Of a DNA stretch of 24,327 nt, positions 15,983 to 24,100 are shown piece after piece. How positions within the stretch are numbered: the first letter of the stretch is position 1; every line of letters begins with the position of its first letter. A program made the translations under genes and the position numbers. The notes beneath the pieces were generated by a model that worked only from the letters and a program-made list of their open reading frames with translations, ran no database searches and was not told the origin of the DNA. Origin of the DNA: RGIG8597 sp045133795. Lineage in GTDB: Bacteria; Spirochaetota; GWE2-31-10. The stretch lies in assembly GCA_045133795.1 (NCBI GenBank), contig JBGUUT010000044.1, forward strand, positions 1-24,327. The letters are read 5' to 3'.

Positions 15983-16919
15983 AAGAATTGGGAGAAAGAA
16001 AATCGGAAAGCATAGTTTTATTAATGAAAACGGCGAAATTCGCCTTATAAAATTTCTGTTACAAACAAAAAAATGTAATATGGGAGCAATAAGAAAAGCC
16101 CTGCGTAACAAAGATATAAGAATAAACGGCAATAAAGTAAAAGAAGATATTGTTTTACACACAAACGATACGGTCGAAATCTTTCTTCCGAATGATTTTT
16201 CAAATCAAAATACACAAAAAATCGACATTCCGATTGTATTTGAAGATGATAATATTTTAGTAGTAAATAAACCTCAAGGTGTCGCTGTTCACGCCGGAGA
16301 TTCTGATGATTGCGAAAATAATCCGCAAACATTAATAAAATTGTTACAAGAACAAACATCTTCAGAATTGCAATTATGTCACAGAATCGACAGAAATACA
16401 GGTGGCTTGGTTTTATTGGCAAAAAATCGAACTGCATTAGAAGAAATTCTTGCTGCCATAGAAAACCATTCTATCAAAAAGTTTTATCGCTGCATTGTTT
16501 ACGGTAAACCAAATCCGACAACAGCAACTTTGACGAATTATCTATCCAAAAACAGTAGATTATCAAAAGTTTTCGTTCATTCTACCCGTGAAAAAGGTGA
16601 TTTAACTGCAATTACAACTTATAAAACATTAAAAACATGCGGTGAATTATCTTTATTGGAAGTTTCAATCGCTACCGGACGAATGCACCAAATAAGAGCA
16701 CAATTATCGCACGCCGGTTATCCGATTTTAGGCGACGGAAAATACGGAAATACAACAGTAAATCGAAAGTTTAAATCAAAAGTACAACAATTATTTGCTT
16801 TTCGACTATGTTTTGATTTTCCGCCTAAAAGTAAATTAAGTTATTTATCCGGAACGTCCGTTGAAATTGCGGCAATCAATGAAGCAGATTTGAATCAGTT
16901 TAATGTTCTTCAGATTTGA
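15969..16919 (+). CDS. RluA-family 23S/tRNA pseudouridine synthase, start uncertain
   Basis: Converts selected uridines of rRNA or tRNA to pseudouridine. Counting from GTG 15969, an S4 RNA-binding domain spans ~22-72 (IRLIKFLLQ, then IRKALRNKDIRINGNKV), and the catalytic domain runs ~85-300 with HRIDRNTGGLVLLAKN (138-153), catalytic Asp141, and GRMHQIRAQLSHAGYPILGD further on. This is the S4-plus-RluA layout of RluC/RluD types; the exact target base cannot be read. The coordinates use the GTG because it is the only ordinary start ahead of the S4 domain, but it lies in the terminator and has no ribosome site; ATC 16002 is better placed. The next ATG (16080) would cut off much of the S4 domain. 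The small exported-protein gene follows after 34 nt. Confidence 0.85.
   Translation: MSVFLRIGRKKIGKHSFINENGEIRLIKFLLQTKKCNMGAIRKALRNKDIRINGNKVKEDIVLHTNDTVEIFLPNDFSNQNTQKIDIPIVFEDDNILVVNKPQGVAVHAGDSDDCENNPQTLIKLLQEQTSSELQLCHRIDRNTGGLVLLAKNRTALEEILAAIENHSIKKFYRCIVYGKPNPTTATLTNYLSKNSRLSKVFVHSTREKGDLTAITTYKTLKTCGELSLLEVSIATGRMHQIRAQLSHAGYPILGDGKYGNTTVNRKFKSKVQQLFAFRLCFDFPPKSKLSYLSGTSVEIAAINEADLNQFNVLQI
15990..15994 (+). promoter_or_regulatory. Ribosome binding site pointing to an AUC start
   Basis: GGGAG at 15990-15994 is the only good Shine-Dalgarno core near the 5' end of the pseudouridine synthase gene. Seven nt later, in frame, the codon is ATC (16002-16004), not ATG, GTG or TTG. The GTG at 15969 lies upstream of this site and has only A-rich sequence before it. 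The site therefore suggests initiation at an AUC codon, or a base change or sequencing error at an original ATG. Confidence 0.45.
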
Positions 16920-16953
16920 TTTATTTGCCCAGTTATGATACAAGAATAACCCT

Positions 16954-17505
16954 ATGAAATTAAAAACATTATCTGTTTTTCTAATTATATTTATCTTTGC
17001 AATAATGCCTTCTTTCGGTGCTAACCAAGTAAGATTGATAAACGGAAGTAATATTTATAACCGTATATTTATATTTTTCTTTCCCGTCGGCAAAAAGTAC
17101 GAATCATACACTACAAAATATAAAAATAAATTCGCACTTGAACTGACAGTTTCAAGGAATCAATTACAAAATCCTCCGAAATTGGAAGATACTTATTCTC
17201 AAGATTTTATTAATTCTAATTTAGTATTCACAATACTTGATATTCCGCTGGCAAAAACCGGAGAATTTACCTTACCGGTTTCAATCAGATGTAATGAAAA
17301 AATAACGCAAAAGAAAGTAAAGTTTACCATAGTAACAGAAGAAGACGTTATGGTTCTCTCCGGAAAAATGACAAATCTCCGAATCGGTGAATTAGCAGAC
17401 AATTCATATTTTCAGAATAGGAAAAGTTGGTACTACCCACTTTATTTTGATTTAAGATTGCAACTTCCGAGCAGTATGATTGATAAACATGCAAAAAAAC
17501 AATAA
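16954..17505 (+). CDS. Small exported protein of unknown function
   Basis: A 183-residue protein with a clear signal peptide: KLK at 2-4, a hydrophobic core at 5-19, and a likely signal peptidase I cut after SFGA (~23). There is no lipobox cysteine, so it is probably periplasmic or outer-membrane associated rather than a lipoprotein. The mature part is mixed polar and beta-prone, with one Cys and no recognised domain. The ribosome site is weak (AAGAAT about 8 nt before ATG 16954). It lies 34 nt after the pseudouridine synthase gene with no terminator between, so co-transcription is likely. I do not recognise the family. Confidence 0.75.
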   Translation: MKLKTLSVFLIIFIFAIMPSFGANQVRLINGSNIYNRIFIFFFPVGKKYESYTTKYKNKFALELTVSRNQLQNPPKLEDTYSQDFINSNLVFTILDIPLAKTGEFTLPVSIRCNEKITQKKVKFTIVTEEDVMVLSGKMTNLRIGELADNSYFQNRKSWYYPLYFDLRLQLPSSMIDKHAKKQ

Positions 17506-17576
17506 AAAAAATAAGCAACACGGAATGCAGCTAAGATTTTTTGTTTATCGGCTCAAAATATCTTAGCAACATCCGT
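17504..17576 (-). terminator. Terminator between converging genes, oriented for era
   Basis: GCTAAGAT (17530-17537) pairs with ATCTTAGC (17560-17567), and an outer stem ACGGA-TG (17520-17527, one bulge) pairs with CATCCGT (17570-17576). On the minus strand the hairpin follows the era stop by 8 nt and is followed by a run of seven Ts (17504-17510, opposite the plus-strand As). On the plus strand no T-run follows, so it may only pause the rightward transcript. The long loop (22 nt) lowers confidence. Confidence 0.55.
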
Positions 17577-17584
17577 ACTTTCGG

Positions 17585-18475
17585 TTAATCCTTAAACATT
17601 TTATCTACAAACTTTTTGTCTTTTTTCCAGTTAGCATGAACTTTTACTGTAAGAAAAAGTTGCACATTACGCTCAAAAATCTCAACCAAACTTTCACGAG
17701 CTGCACTTCCGATTTCTTTGATTACAGAACCGTTTTTTCCTACTACAATCCCTTTTTGACTTTCTCGGTCTACATAAATTGTCGCATAAGCTTTTATCTT
17801 ATTTGCCGTAACATTAAGATTTTCTGTTTTTACATAGACAGAGTGCGGAACTTCTTCTTTTGTCCGTTCAAAAACTTTTTCTCGTACTGTTTCTTCTATT
17901 CTGAACGGAATAGATTGATCGGTAACATATTCTTCCGGATAATATAAAGGACCTTCCGGCAGCAAAGAAGCTATTTTTTGTTCCATCTCCTTTATTCCGT
18001 TACCGTTTTCTGCTGAAATAAATACATACGGAATATCAGGCAAACGAGAATGAACTTCATTAAAAACATTACATTCTTGCGGAAGCTTTGAAATATTATC
18101 GATTTTATTAAATACTATGACTGCCTTCTGACCATAAGGACGTACCAAATTAACAACAGCTTCTTCTTCTTCTCCAAAATCTCTGGATAAATCGACAAGG
18201 TACAACACCAAATCGCCGTCTCTTAATGTCTGTTCTGCCACAGTTGTTAATTCTCTGTTTAAATGCGACTCCATTTTATGATAACCGGGAGTATCAATAA
18301 AAATAATTTGATATTCCGGCTCTGTCACCACACCTCTCACGGCAAAACGTGTTGTCTGCGGTAACGGAGAAACGATTGAAACTTTAAATCCGCAAATCGT
18401 ATTCATTAATGTTGATTTTCCGGATGACGGTCTGCCTATTAATGAGACAAAACCACTTTTAAAAGAATTTGTCAT
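17585..18475 (-). CDS. era: GTPase Era, 30S ribosome assembly factor
   Basis: Binds the 3' end of 16S rRNA and checks 30S maturation, coupling it to GTP level. The 296-residue product is full length. GTPase motifs are G1 GRPSSGKST (14-22), G2 TT (41-42), G3 DTPG (61-64), G4 NKID (123-126) and G5 SA (154-155). The C-terminal KH domain has VVGKNGSVIKEIG (244-256). The start is ATG 18473-18475 with AAGGAAG 5 nt upstream. The first 17 nt overlap the end of the preceding membrane-protein gene, implying translational coupling. It is the last gene of the leftward cluster and ends at a hairpin. Confidence 0.97.
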   Translation of the reverse strand: MTNSFKSGFVSLIGRPSSGKSTLMNTICGFKVSIVSPLPQTTRFAVRGVVTEPEYQIIFIDTPGYHKMESHLNRELTTVAEQTLRDGDLVLYLVDLSRDFGEEEEAVVNLVRPYGQKAVIVFNKIDNISKLPQECNVFNEVHSRLPDIPYVFISAENGNGIKEMEQKIASLLPEGPLYYPEEYVTDQSIPFRIEETVREKVFERTKEEVPHSVYVKTENLNVTANKIKAYATIYVDRESQKGIVVGKNGSVIKEIGSAARESLVEIFERNVQLFLTVKVHANWKKDKKFVDKMFKD

Positions 18476-18908
18476 GTATCTTCCTTGTCAGAAAAATTAT
18501 AAGATTTAAAAAAAAGCCCATAAACGAAAATATTATAAAAAATGTATTGTTCTTTATAATATTAAAAAAATCTAATTCTATATAAACATGCGGCAAAAAC
18601 ATTCCCTTTGAGAAAAAACCAAATATAGGAAAAAATAAAATAATAAATATACTGTCATCTATCTTCTTATGATATTTCGTTATCATCACAAGTGTATATA
18701 CAAGCATAATTTCATACGGCAAAAAAACCGCTAAATAAATAAATAAATCCGGCATGTAAATCTTAAGCAACGCACTGCGATTTACTCCGTAACTTATCAA
18801 ATGAAACAACGGATGCTTTAATACATAAAAGAAAAAACTAAGCAATGATACACCGATAAAAAGAAGTATCAATTTAGAATTAATATTTTCCGAATTATAA
18901 GAATCCAT
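18459..18908 (-). CDS. Four-helix membrane protein of unknown function
   Basis: A 149-residue inner-membrane protein with hydrophobic helices at about 13-30, 55-78, 87-105 and 121-140, rich in Phe and Ile, and short charged loops (KYHKKIDD at 78-85). It has no recognised domain or cofactor motif. The ribosome site is very strong (AAAGGAGG, 5 nt before the ATG at 18906-18908). It sits 16 nt after htrA and overlaps era by 17 nt, so it is made from the same message as both. Position suggests an envelope role with HtrA, but this is context only. Confidence 0.75.
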   Translation of the reverse strand: MDSYNSENINSKLILLFIGVSLLSFFFYVLKHPLFHLISYGVNRSALLKIYMPDLFIYLAVFLPYEIMLVYTLVMITKYHKKIDDSIFIILFFPIFGFFSKGMFLPHVYIELDFFNIIKNNTFFIIFSFMGFFLNLIIFLTRKIHDKFF

Positions 18909-18924
18909 CGTTTCCTCCTTTGTT

Positions 18925-20268
18925 TTATTTGGCTGCCACGCCTAAAAGCAATTCTCTGCCGCCACGTAATATTTTAAAATAAAAAAACTTCTTATTTTTC
19001 TCTTGCATTTCTTTTTTTATCGTTCTTAAATCTTCCAGTCCTTTTATTTCCGTCTGGTTAATTTTTAAAAGAACATCACCTTTCATCAATCCGTAAAGTG
19101 CTGCCGTCGATTTTTCATCCAACGAAACAATTTCAAGCAAATTGTTTTTATATTCATCATCATCATTATTTATTGAACGATTTTTAAATTCCGCACCGAG
19201 AAATGTTTCCGTAACCGAAGTTTCCAAAAAAGCAGTTCCGTTACTGTCCGGACGACGTTGCAATTTTACTTTTACGCTTTTATTTTTTTCACCGTCATAT
19301 AATGTCAGTTCCACAATATCGCCCGGTTTATGACGTGATATAGCCCACACTACGGCATTAGCATCACGCACCTCTTTTCCGTCAATAGCTAAAATCACAT
19401 CACCGACAGAAATTTGATTTATATCTGCAGGTGAATCTTTTATTATCTGTGTAATACAAGCTCCGTGTTCAAACTGCAATCCCAAAGTTTCACGCAGCCT
19501 TGCATCCGTCACCGAAGCGACAACCACACCGAGCCACGGATATTCTACAGGACGATTTGCCACAAGCGTATCTATGATATTTAAAGCCGTATTAATAGGA
19601 ATTGCAAAAGCCAATCCGCTGTTATCACCGCTTTTACTTGCAATCCAACTGTTTATTCCGATAACTTTTCCGTAAATATTAAAAAGCGGTCCGCCGGAAT
19701 TACCGGAATTAATAGCAGCGTCAGTCTGAATATAATCTGTAGCGTAACTTGCACCGCCTAACATTGCACGTCCTAATGCACTTACGACACCGACAGTTAC
19801 CGAATTGTTAAAACCGTAAGGATTACCGATTCCTATTACCCAATTGCCGACTTTTATTTGAGAAGAATCGCCCATAGTTACCGTTTGGAACTTCGCATTC
19901 TCATCGGCTTCAAAACATACCACAGCTAAATCAGTTCGTTCATCGTGGCCTAAAAGTGTTGCCGGAAACTGTCGGTCATCATGCAAAGTCAAACGTAAAT
20001 GAAAGTTTTTGTTAGAAACAACAGATGAAACAACATGATTATTTGTCAATATATAGACCTTTCCCTTATCACGGCGAAACATAAAACCGGAACCAAACGA
20101 CATTATCGTCGATTCCTGCATTACATCGATACGTACCACCGTCGGACTGCCTTTTTCTGCCACTTGCGCAAAAACATCCTGAACCGCCGCAGCCGATGTA
20201 ATATTATCAATTGCGGATAAAGAGCATAAAGCAAAAAAACATATTAATAATAAAATACAGCGTTTCAT
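18925..20268 (-). CDS. htrA: HtrA/DegP-type periplasmic serine protease with two PDZ domains
   Basis: Degrades or refolds damaged envelope proteins. Signal peptide 1-19 (KRC, then a hydrophobic core, cut after SLSA). The trypsin-like domain covers ~30-240 with the complete triad: His78 in TNNHVV, Asp113 in RTDLAVV, and Ser191 in SGNSGGP. PDZ1 lies at ~243-338, and PDZ2 at ~376-445 after a linker with an acidic run (NNDDDEY, 367-373). At 447 residues it matches DegP-class proteins. The Cys at position 15 is within the signal core and does not form an obvious lipobox. The start is ATG 20266-20268 with GGAG 7 nt upstream, 21 nt after map. It sits between map and the four-helix membrane gene in the same array. 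Confidence 0.95.
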   Translation of the reverse strand: MKRCILLLICFFALCSLSAIDNITSAAAVQDVFAQVAEKGSPTVVRIDVMQESTIMSFGSGFMFRRDKGKVYILTNNHVVSSVVSNKNFHLRLTLHDDRQFPATLLGHDERTDLAVVCFEADENAKFQTVTMGDSSQIKVGNWVIGIGNPYGFNNSVTVGVVSALGRAMLGGASYATDYIQTDAAINSGNSGGPLFNIYGKVIGINSWIASKSGDNSGLAFAIPINTALNIIDTLVANRPVEYPWLGVVVASVTDARLRETLGLQFEHGACITQIIKDSPADINQISVGDVILAIDGKEVRDANAVVWAISRHKPGDIVELTLYDGEKNKSVKVKLQRRPDSNGTAFLETSVTETFLGAEFKNRSINNDDDEYKNNLLEIVSLDEKSTAALYGLMKGDVLLKINQTEIKGLEDLRTIKKEMQEKNKKFFYFKILRGGRELLLGVAAK

Positions 20269-20289
20269 CTGATTACTCCGAAATACATC

Positions 20290-21078
20290 TTACGGCATTT
20301 TAAATTTTGCTTTGATTTCCGGTAAATCTTCCGGCTCAACTGTCAAAATATCATAGCCATTTTCTGTAACGGCAACAGTATTTTCAAAATGTGCTGAATA
20401 AGAACCGTCAACAGTAACAACAGTCCAACCGTCTTCCAACACAAAATAATCTTTATCACCCAAATTAATCATCGGCTCAATTGCTATTACCATTCCCGGC
20501 ATAAGTTTTTTCTTACCTTGACGGAATCTATAATTAGGAACTTCAGGGTCTTCATGATTTTCAAAACCGACTCCGTGTCCGCAATAACCTCTTACAACTC
20601 CCATGCGAAATTGAGACGCATAATCTTCTACTGTTCCGCCGATGTCATTTAACGTTCCGCCCGGTCGAACTTTACTTATCGCTTTATAAAGAGCTGTTTC
20701 CGTTACATCCATAAGTTTTTGAAGCTCCGGCTTTATTTCTCCTACCGCAAAAGTTCTGGCACTGTCACTAATCATACCGCCTTTAAGAACTCCGACGTCA
20801 ATCCCGATAATGTCACCTTCTTTTAATACACGTTTACACGGAATACCGTGAATAATTTCTTCATTTACCGAAGCACAAACAGAACACGGAAATCCCTCAT
20901 AACCTTTGAAAGAAGGAATCGCTTTATGGTCACGAATAAAAACTTCCGCTATTTTGTCAATTTCCATGGTTGTAATACCGGGATAAATCACACTCTTTAA
21001 ATATTTAAACAGCTTAGATGCTATAATTCCGTTTTGTCTTATTTGTTCAATTTGTTCTTTTGTTTTTAATCTTATCAT
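20290..21078 (-). CDS. map: Methionine aminopeptidase, type I
   Basis: Removes the initiator methionine from new proteins. With ATG 21076-21078 as start the product has 262 residues, and the metal ligands Asp94, Asp105, His168, Glu201 and Glu232, plus substrate His77, fall three positions before those of the E. coli enzyme, which supports this start. Motifs are IGIDVG (91-96), CGHGVG (166-171), IAIEPM (198-203) and FENTVAV (231-237). AGGGGA lies 8-9 nt upstream. An ATG 14 codons earlier (21120) lies in promoter-like DNA without a ribosome site and is not used. No zinc-finger extension is present. It follows the large helicase gene by 68 nt and is 21 nt before htrA. Confidence 0.96.
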   Translation of the reverse strand: MIRLKTKEQIEQIRQNGIIASKLFKYLKSVIYPGITTMEIDKIAEVFIRDHKAIPSFKGYEGFPCSVCASVNEEIIHGIPCKRVLKEGDIIGIDVGVLKGGMISDSARTFAVGEIKPELQKLMDVTETALYKAISKVRPGGTLNDIGGTVEDYASQFRMGVVRGYCGHGVGFENHEDPEVPNYRFRQGKKKLMPGMVIAIEPMINLGDKDYFVLEDGWTVVTVDGSYSAHFENTVAVTENGYDILTVEPEDLPEIKAKFKMP

Positions 21079-21093
21079 TTTATTAAATCCCCT

Positions 21094-21120
21094 TTTATAA
21101 AACGCAGTACAGTATATCAA
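21094..21120 (-). promoter_or_regulatory. Possible internal promoter before map
   Basis: On the minus strand TTGATA (21115-21120) and TATAAA (21094-21099) are 15 nt apart, shorter than the ideal spacing. A TATACT (21111-21116) overlaps and could be an alternative -10 box. Either would let map, htrA, the membrane gene and era be made without read-through from the helicase gene. Evidence is weak in this AT-rich gap. Confidence 0.3.
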
Positions 21121-21153
21121 AAAATGTCCTGATTAAACATTATTTTTTAATCA
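21119..21153 (-). terminator. Weak terminator-like hairpin at the helicase stop codon
   Basis: TGATTAAA and its complement (21130-21137 with 21146-21153) form an 8-bp AT-rich stem that includes the helicase stop codon. On the minus strand six Ts follow 5 nt later (21119-21124). With only one G-C pair the stem is weak, so partial termination at best. Confidence 0.3.
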
Positions 21154-24100
21154 ACAAGACTCACTTTTCCGTTTGCGAGTATTACTTGATTCTTAGTTAT
21201 AAGATTTTTGAAAGCTCTTTCCAATTCCGCTGAAATTTTTGAAGTCATTTTGTGAAATCCCATAAGTTTAGATGTGTACAAACACACATTTTCCGCCGGA
21301 ATACCGACAGAACTTTTTATTGCCGCCAGAATACATTTTTCAAGTTCTTCCGGTGAAATTTGATTTATGGTTCTGTTTCCGGCCTTTCTTGCAATTACAA
21401 CCGAATCTTTCCGTACAAAAAAATCGCCGTTACATTTAAAATGATTTAAATGGCTATTAAAAATATTTTCAACCGCATTTTGAAGTGTCGCACAATTTTT
21501 CTTATATCCCAAAAGCGGAGCCAGCCTCATGCATAAAACTTCAATATTTATCGGAGCTTCTTTTTCTATTACGTAATCTGCGACACGAACGATATAATCG
21601 TTATTTTTCTCATTCAAATTACGTTCTATACTTAAAATATCCGCTTCTTCATATTCTTCAATAAATACCGTCGTCTTTTCTTGTACAACATTATAAAAAG
21701 TCTCAAGTTCTGCATCACAATTATAATTTACAACCGTCGTTTTTGTATTATTACGTAACGCATCTTCTACCGCATTAAGTAAACTTTTTCTACATTCATC
21801 CGGATTTTTCAGCCACTCATAAGACCAAACTTTATAAATTTTCCAGCCCATTTCATTAAGCATAGTATAACGCAAACGTTCTCGCTCACGCACTGTAACG
21901 GCAGACTTGTACATTTGACCGTCACACATTATTCCCAAAACAAAATCACCGTCATCATTCATCACAGCCAAATCGATTTTGAAATTAGAAAAACCGTGAC
22001 GTTGTACCACGTTATAACCGCAGGCTTTAAGTAATTCAAAAAGCATTTTTTCAAATCGAGAATTTTCATTCTCTTGCAAAATAACTGCCGACGGTTTGGT
22101 ATTTTTTGCTGCAATCGCAAATTCCATATAAGATTTTAACATTGCAACTCCACGTGAATATTCGCCTTCTGCATTATCTGTCTGAACTTTTAAATCTTCG
22201 GGCAAAATCGAACCTACAAGTTTCAAATTGTATCTGGCACGTGTCACGGCTACATTCAAACGACGATATCCGCCGTTACGGCTAAGCGGTCCGAAATTCA
22301 TAGACAATTTGTTTTGGCTGTCTTTGGCATAACCGATACTGAAAATTATGGTATCACGTTCATCACCTTGAACATTTTCAAGATTTTTCACAAAGAACGC
22401 ACCGAGGCGTTCCTCATCAAAAAAATACGCCGTTTCCGGATTATCTCGACGAATCTGTAAAATTATTCGTTCAATTGTCGCCTGCTGTGACGAACTGAAC
22501 GTTATTACACCTAATGTTTTATTCGGAAAAAGCTTTGCATGGCGTAAAACCAACTGAGCAACTTTCAGAGCTTCATTTACATTATCATGACTTCCGCCTC
22601 GTCCGTAAACACCGTTCTCCACATAAATATATTCGATTCCGCAATCTTCATTTTTTGTAGTAACAGACGGAAACGTAACAAGCTCATCGTTATAAATTTT
22701 CTTATTGGAAAATGCGATAAGACTTTCGTTACGACTTCGATAATGCCATTTAAGCATTTTCTGAGGAATCACAAGCGACATTTCATCAAGAATAGATTCG
22801 TATATCTCATCATCATCTTCTTCTTCAACATTTGTCACAAAAAAATCTGTCGGCGGTAATTGCTCTTTATCTCCGGCAATAATCACTTGATTGGCTCGAC
22901 AAATTGCACCGACGGCATCTTCTGTACGTACTTGTGAAGCTTCATCAAAAACTACCATATCAAAATGATAATCATTCGATTGTAAAAAAAGACTTACCGA
23001 CAACGGCGACATCATTAAACAAGGCTTTAACAGGGAAATCAAATTAGGTATTTTTTCAAAAAGCAAACGCAACGGCATTATACGGGCTTTTTTTTCTATT
23101 TCACGTCGTAAAATCATCAATTCATCACCGGCAGAAACAAGATTATTAATATCCGGAATTTGCATTGATAACTTTTCTCTGATTTTTGCCTGAGCTATAG
23201 AAAACTGTTGTAAGTCTAAGGTACAAAATTCATCAATTAAAGCGTTTTGTTTTTTACGTCTGAAATCTGCAACATCTTCTGCTTGGACAAGTACAAAATC
23301 AAGCCATTCATTATAAAAGCGTTTGCAAAAAGCCGCCGTAAGATATTGAAAGTCCGTTTCTTCACTGAAAGTTTTTTGCTGTCCGTAAAGTTCCGCCGCA
23401 TTAATATAAGATTGCAAACCTATTTCACAACATGACTTTCTGGCTTTACCGTAATCAATCCATTCTTCAAGCAATGAAATATTATCTGCACAATTTTCAA
23501 TATCACGATAAAGTTGTTCCAAACCGGCATTTTCGAAATTTCGTTGTTCGTCAAACATCGCCGTAATTTTTTGATAATCCGACAAAAAATCATTAAAAAT
23601 ATTTTCAAGCCGGCAAACTTCTGTCGTATCGATAGACTTCCCTTGATAAAGTTGTGACAGAACATTTTTGCAACCGAAAGATTGTCTGAAATCACTTACA
23701 TTTTCAAACCAATCAAGATATTTATTGACCAAATTCCAATCAGTCTCATATTTTTTATAGAGTTGTTGAAATTCTTTCTGCAATCTTTCATGACTCTGTT
23801 CGATTTCTGTTTTTAATTCCTGAGCTTTTTTTATATCAATCAAATCTTTTTCTATTTCTGATTTAATAAAAGCTGTCGATGAACGAAAATATTTTTTTAA
23901 ATCTGCAACTGTTTCCAAAACTTTTCTGAAAACATTCGTCGTCTGTGTTGCAATACTGATAACTTCATAATATGTTACTCGGTTCACGGAACATTCCGTG
24001 TATCTTTGCGTAAATGCAACAAACTTTTCAAACAATGTAAAAAATAAAGCCGCAGATATTATTTTTTCCCTGTCAAAAGGTGTTGTATTTATATCACTTC

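Noticed and set aside
16045..16437. 130-codon open frame on the minus strand inside the pseudouridine synthase gene
   Set aside because: It lies opposite a gene with clear S4 and RluA motifs; its hydrophobic content is typical of antisense reading of AT-rich genes.
21079..21120. Longer N-terminus of methionine aminopeptidase starting at ATG 21120
   Set aside because: It would overlap promoter-like sequence and lacks a ribosome site; the start at 21078 has AGGGGA and matches E. coli numbering within three residues.
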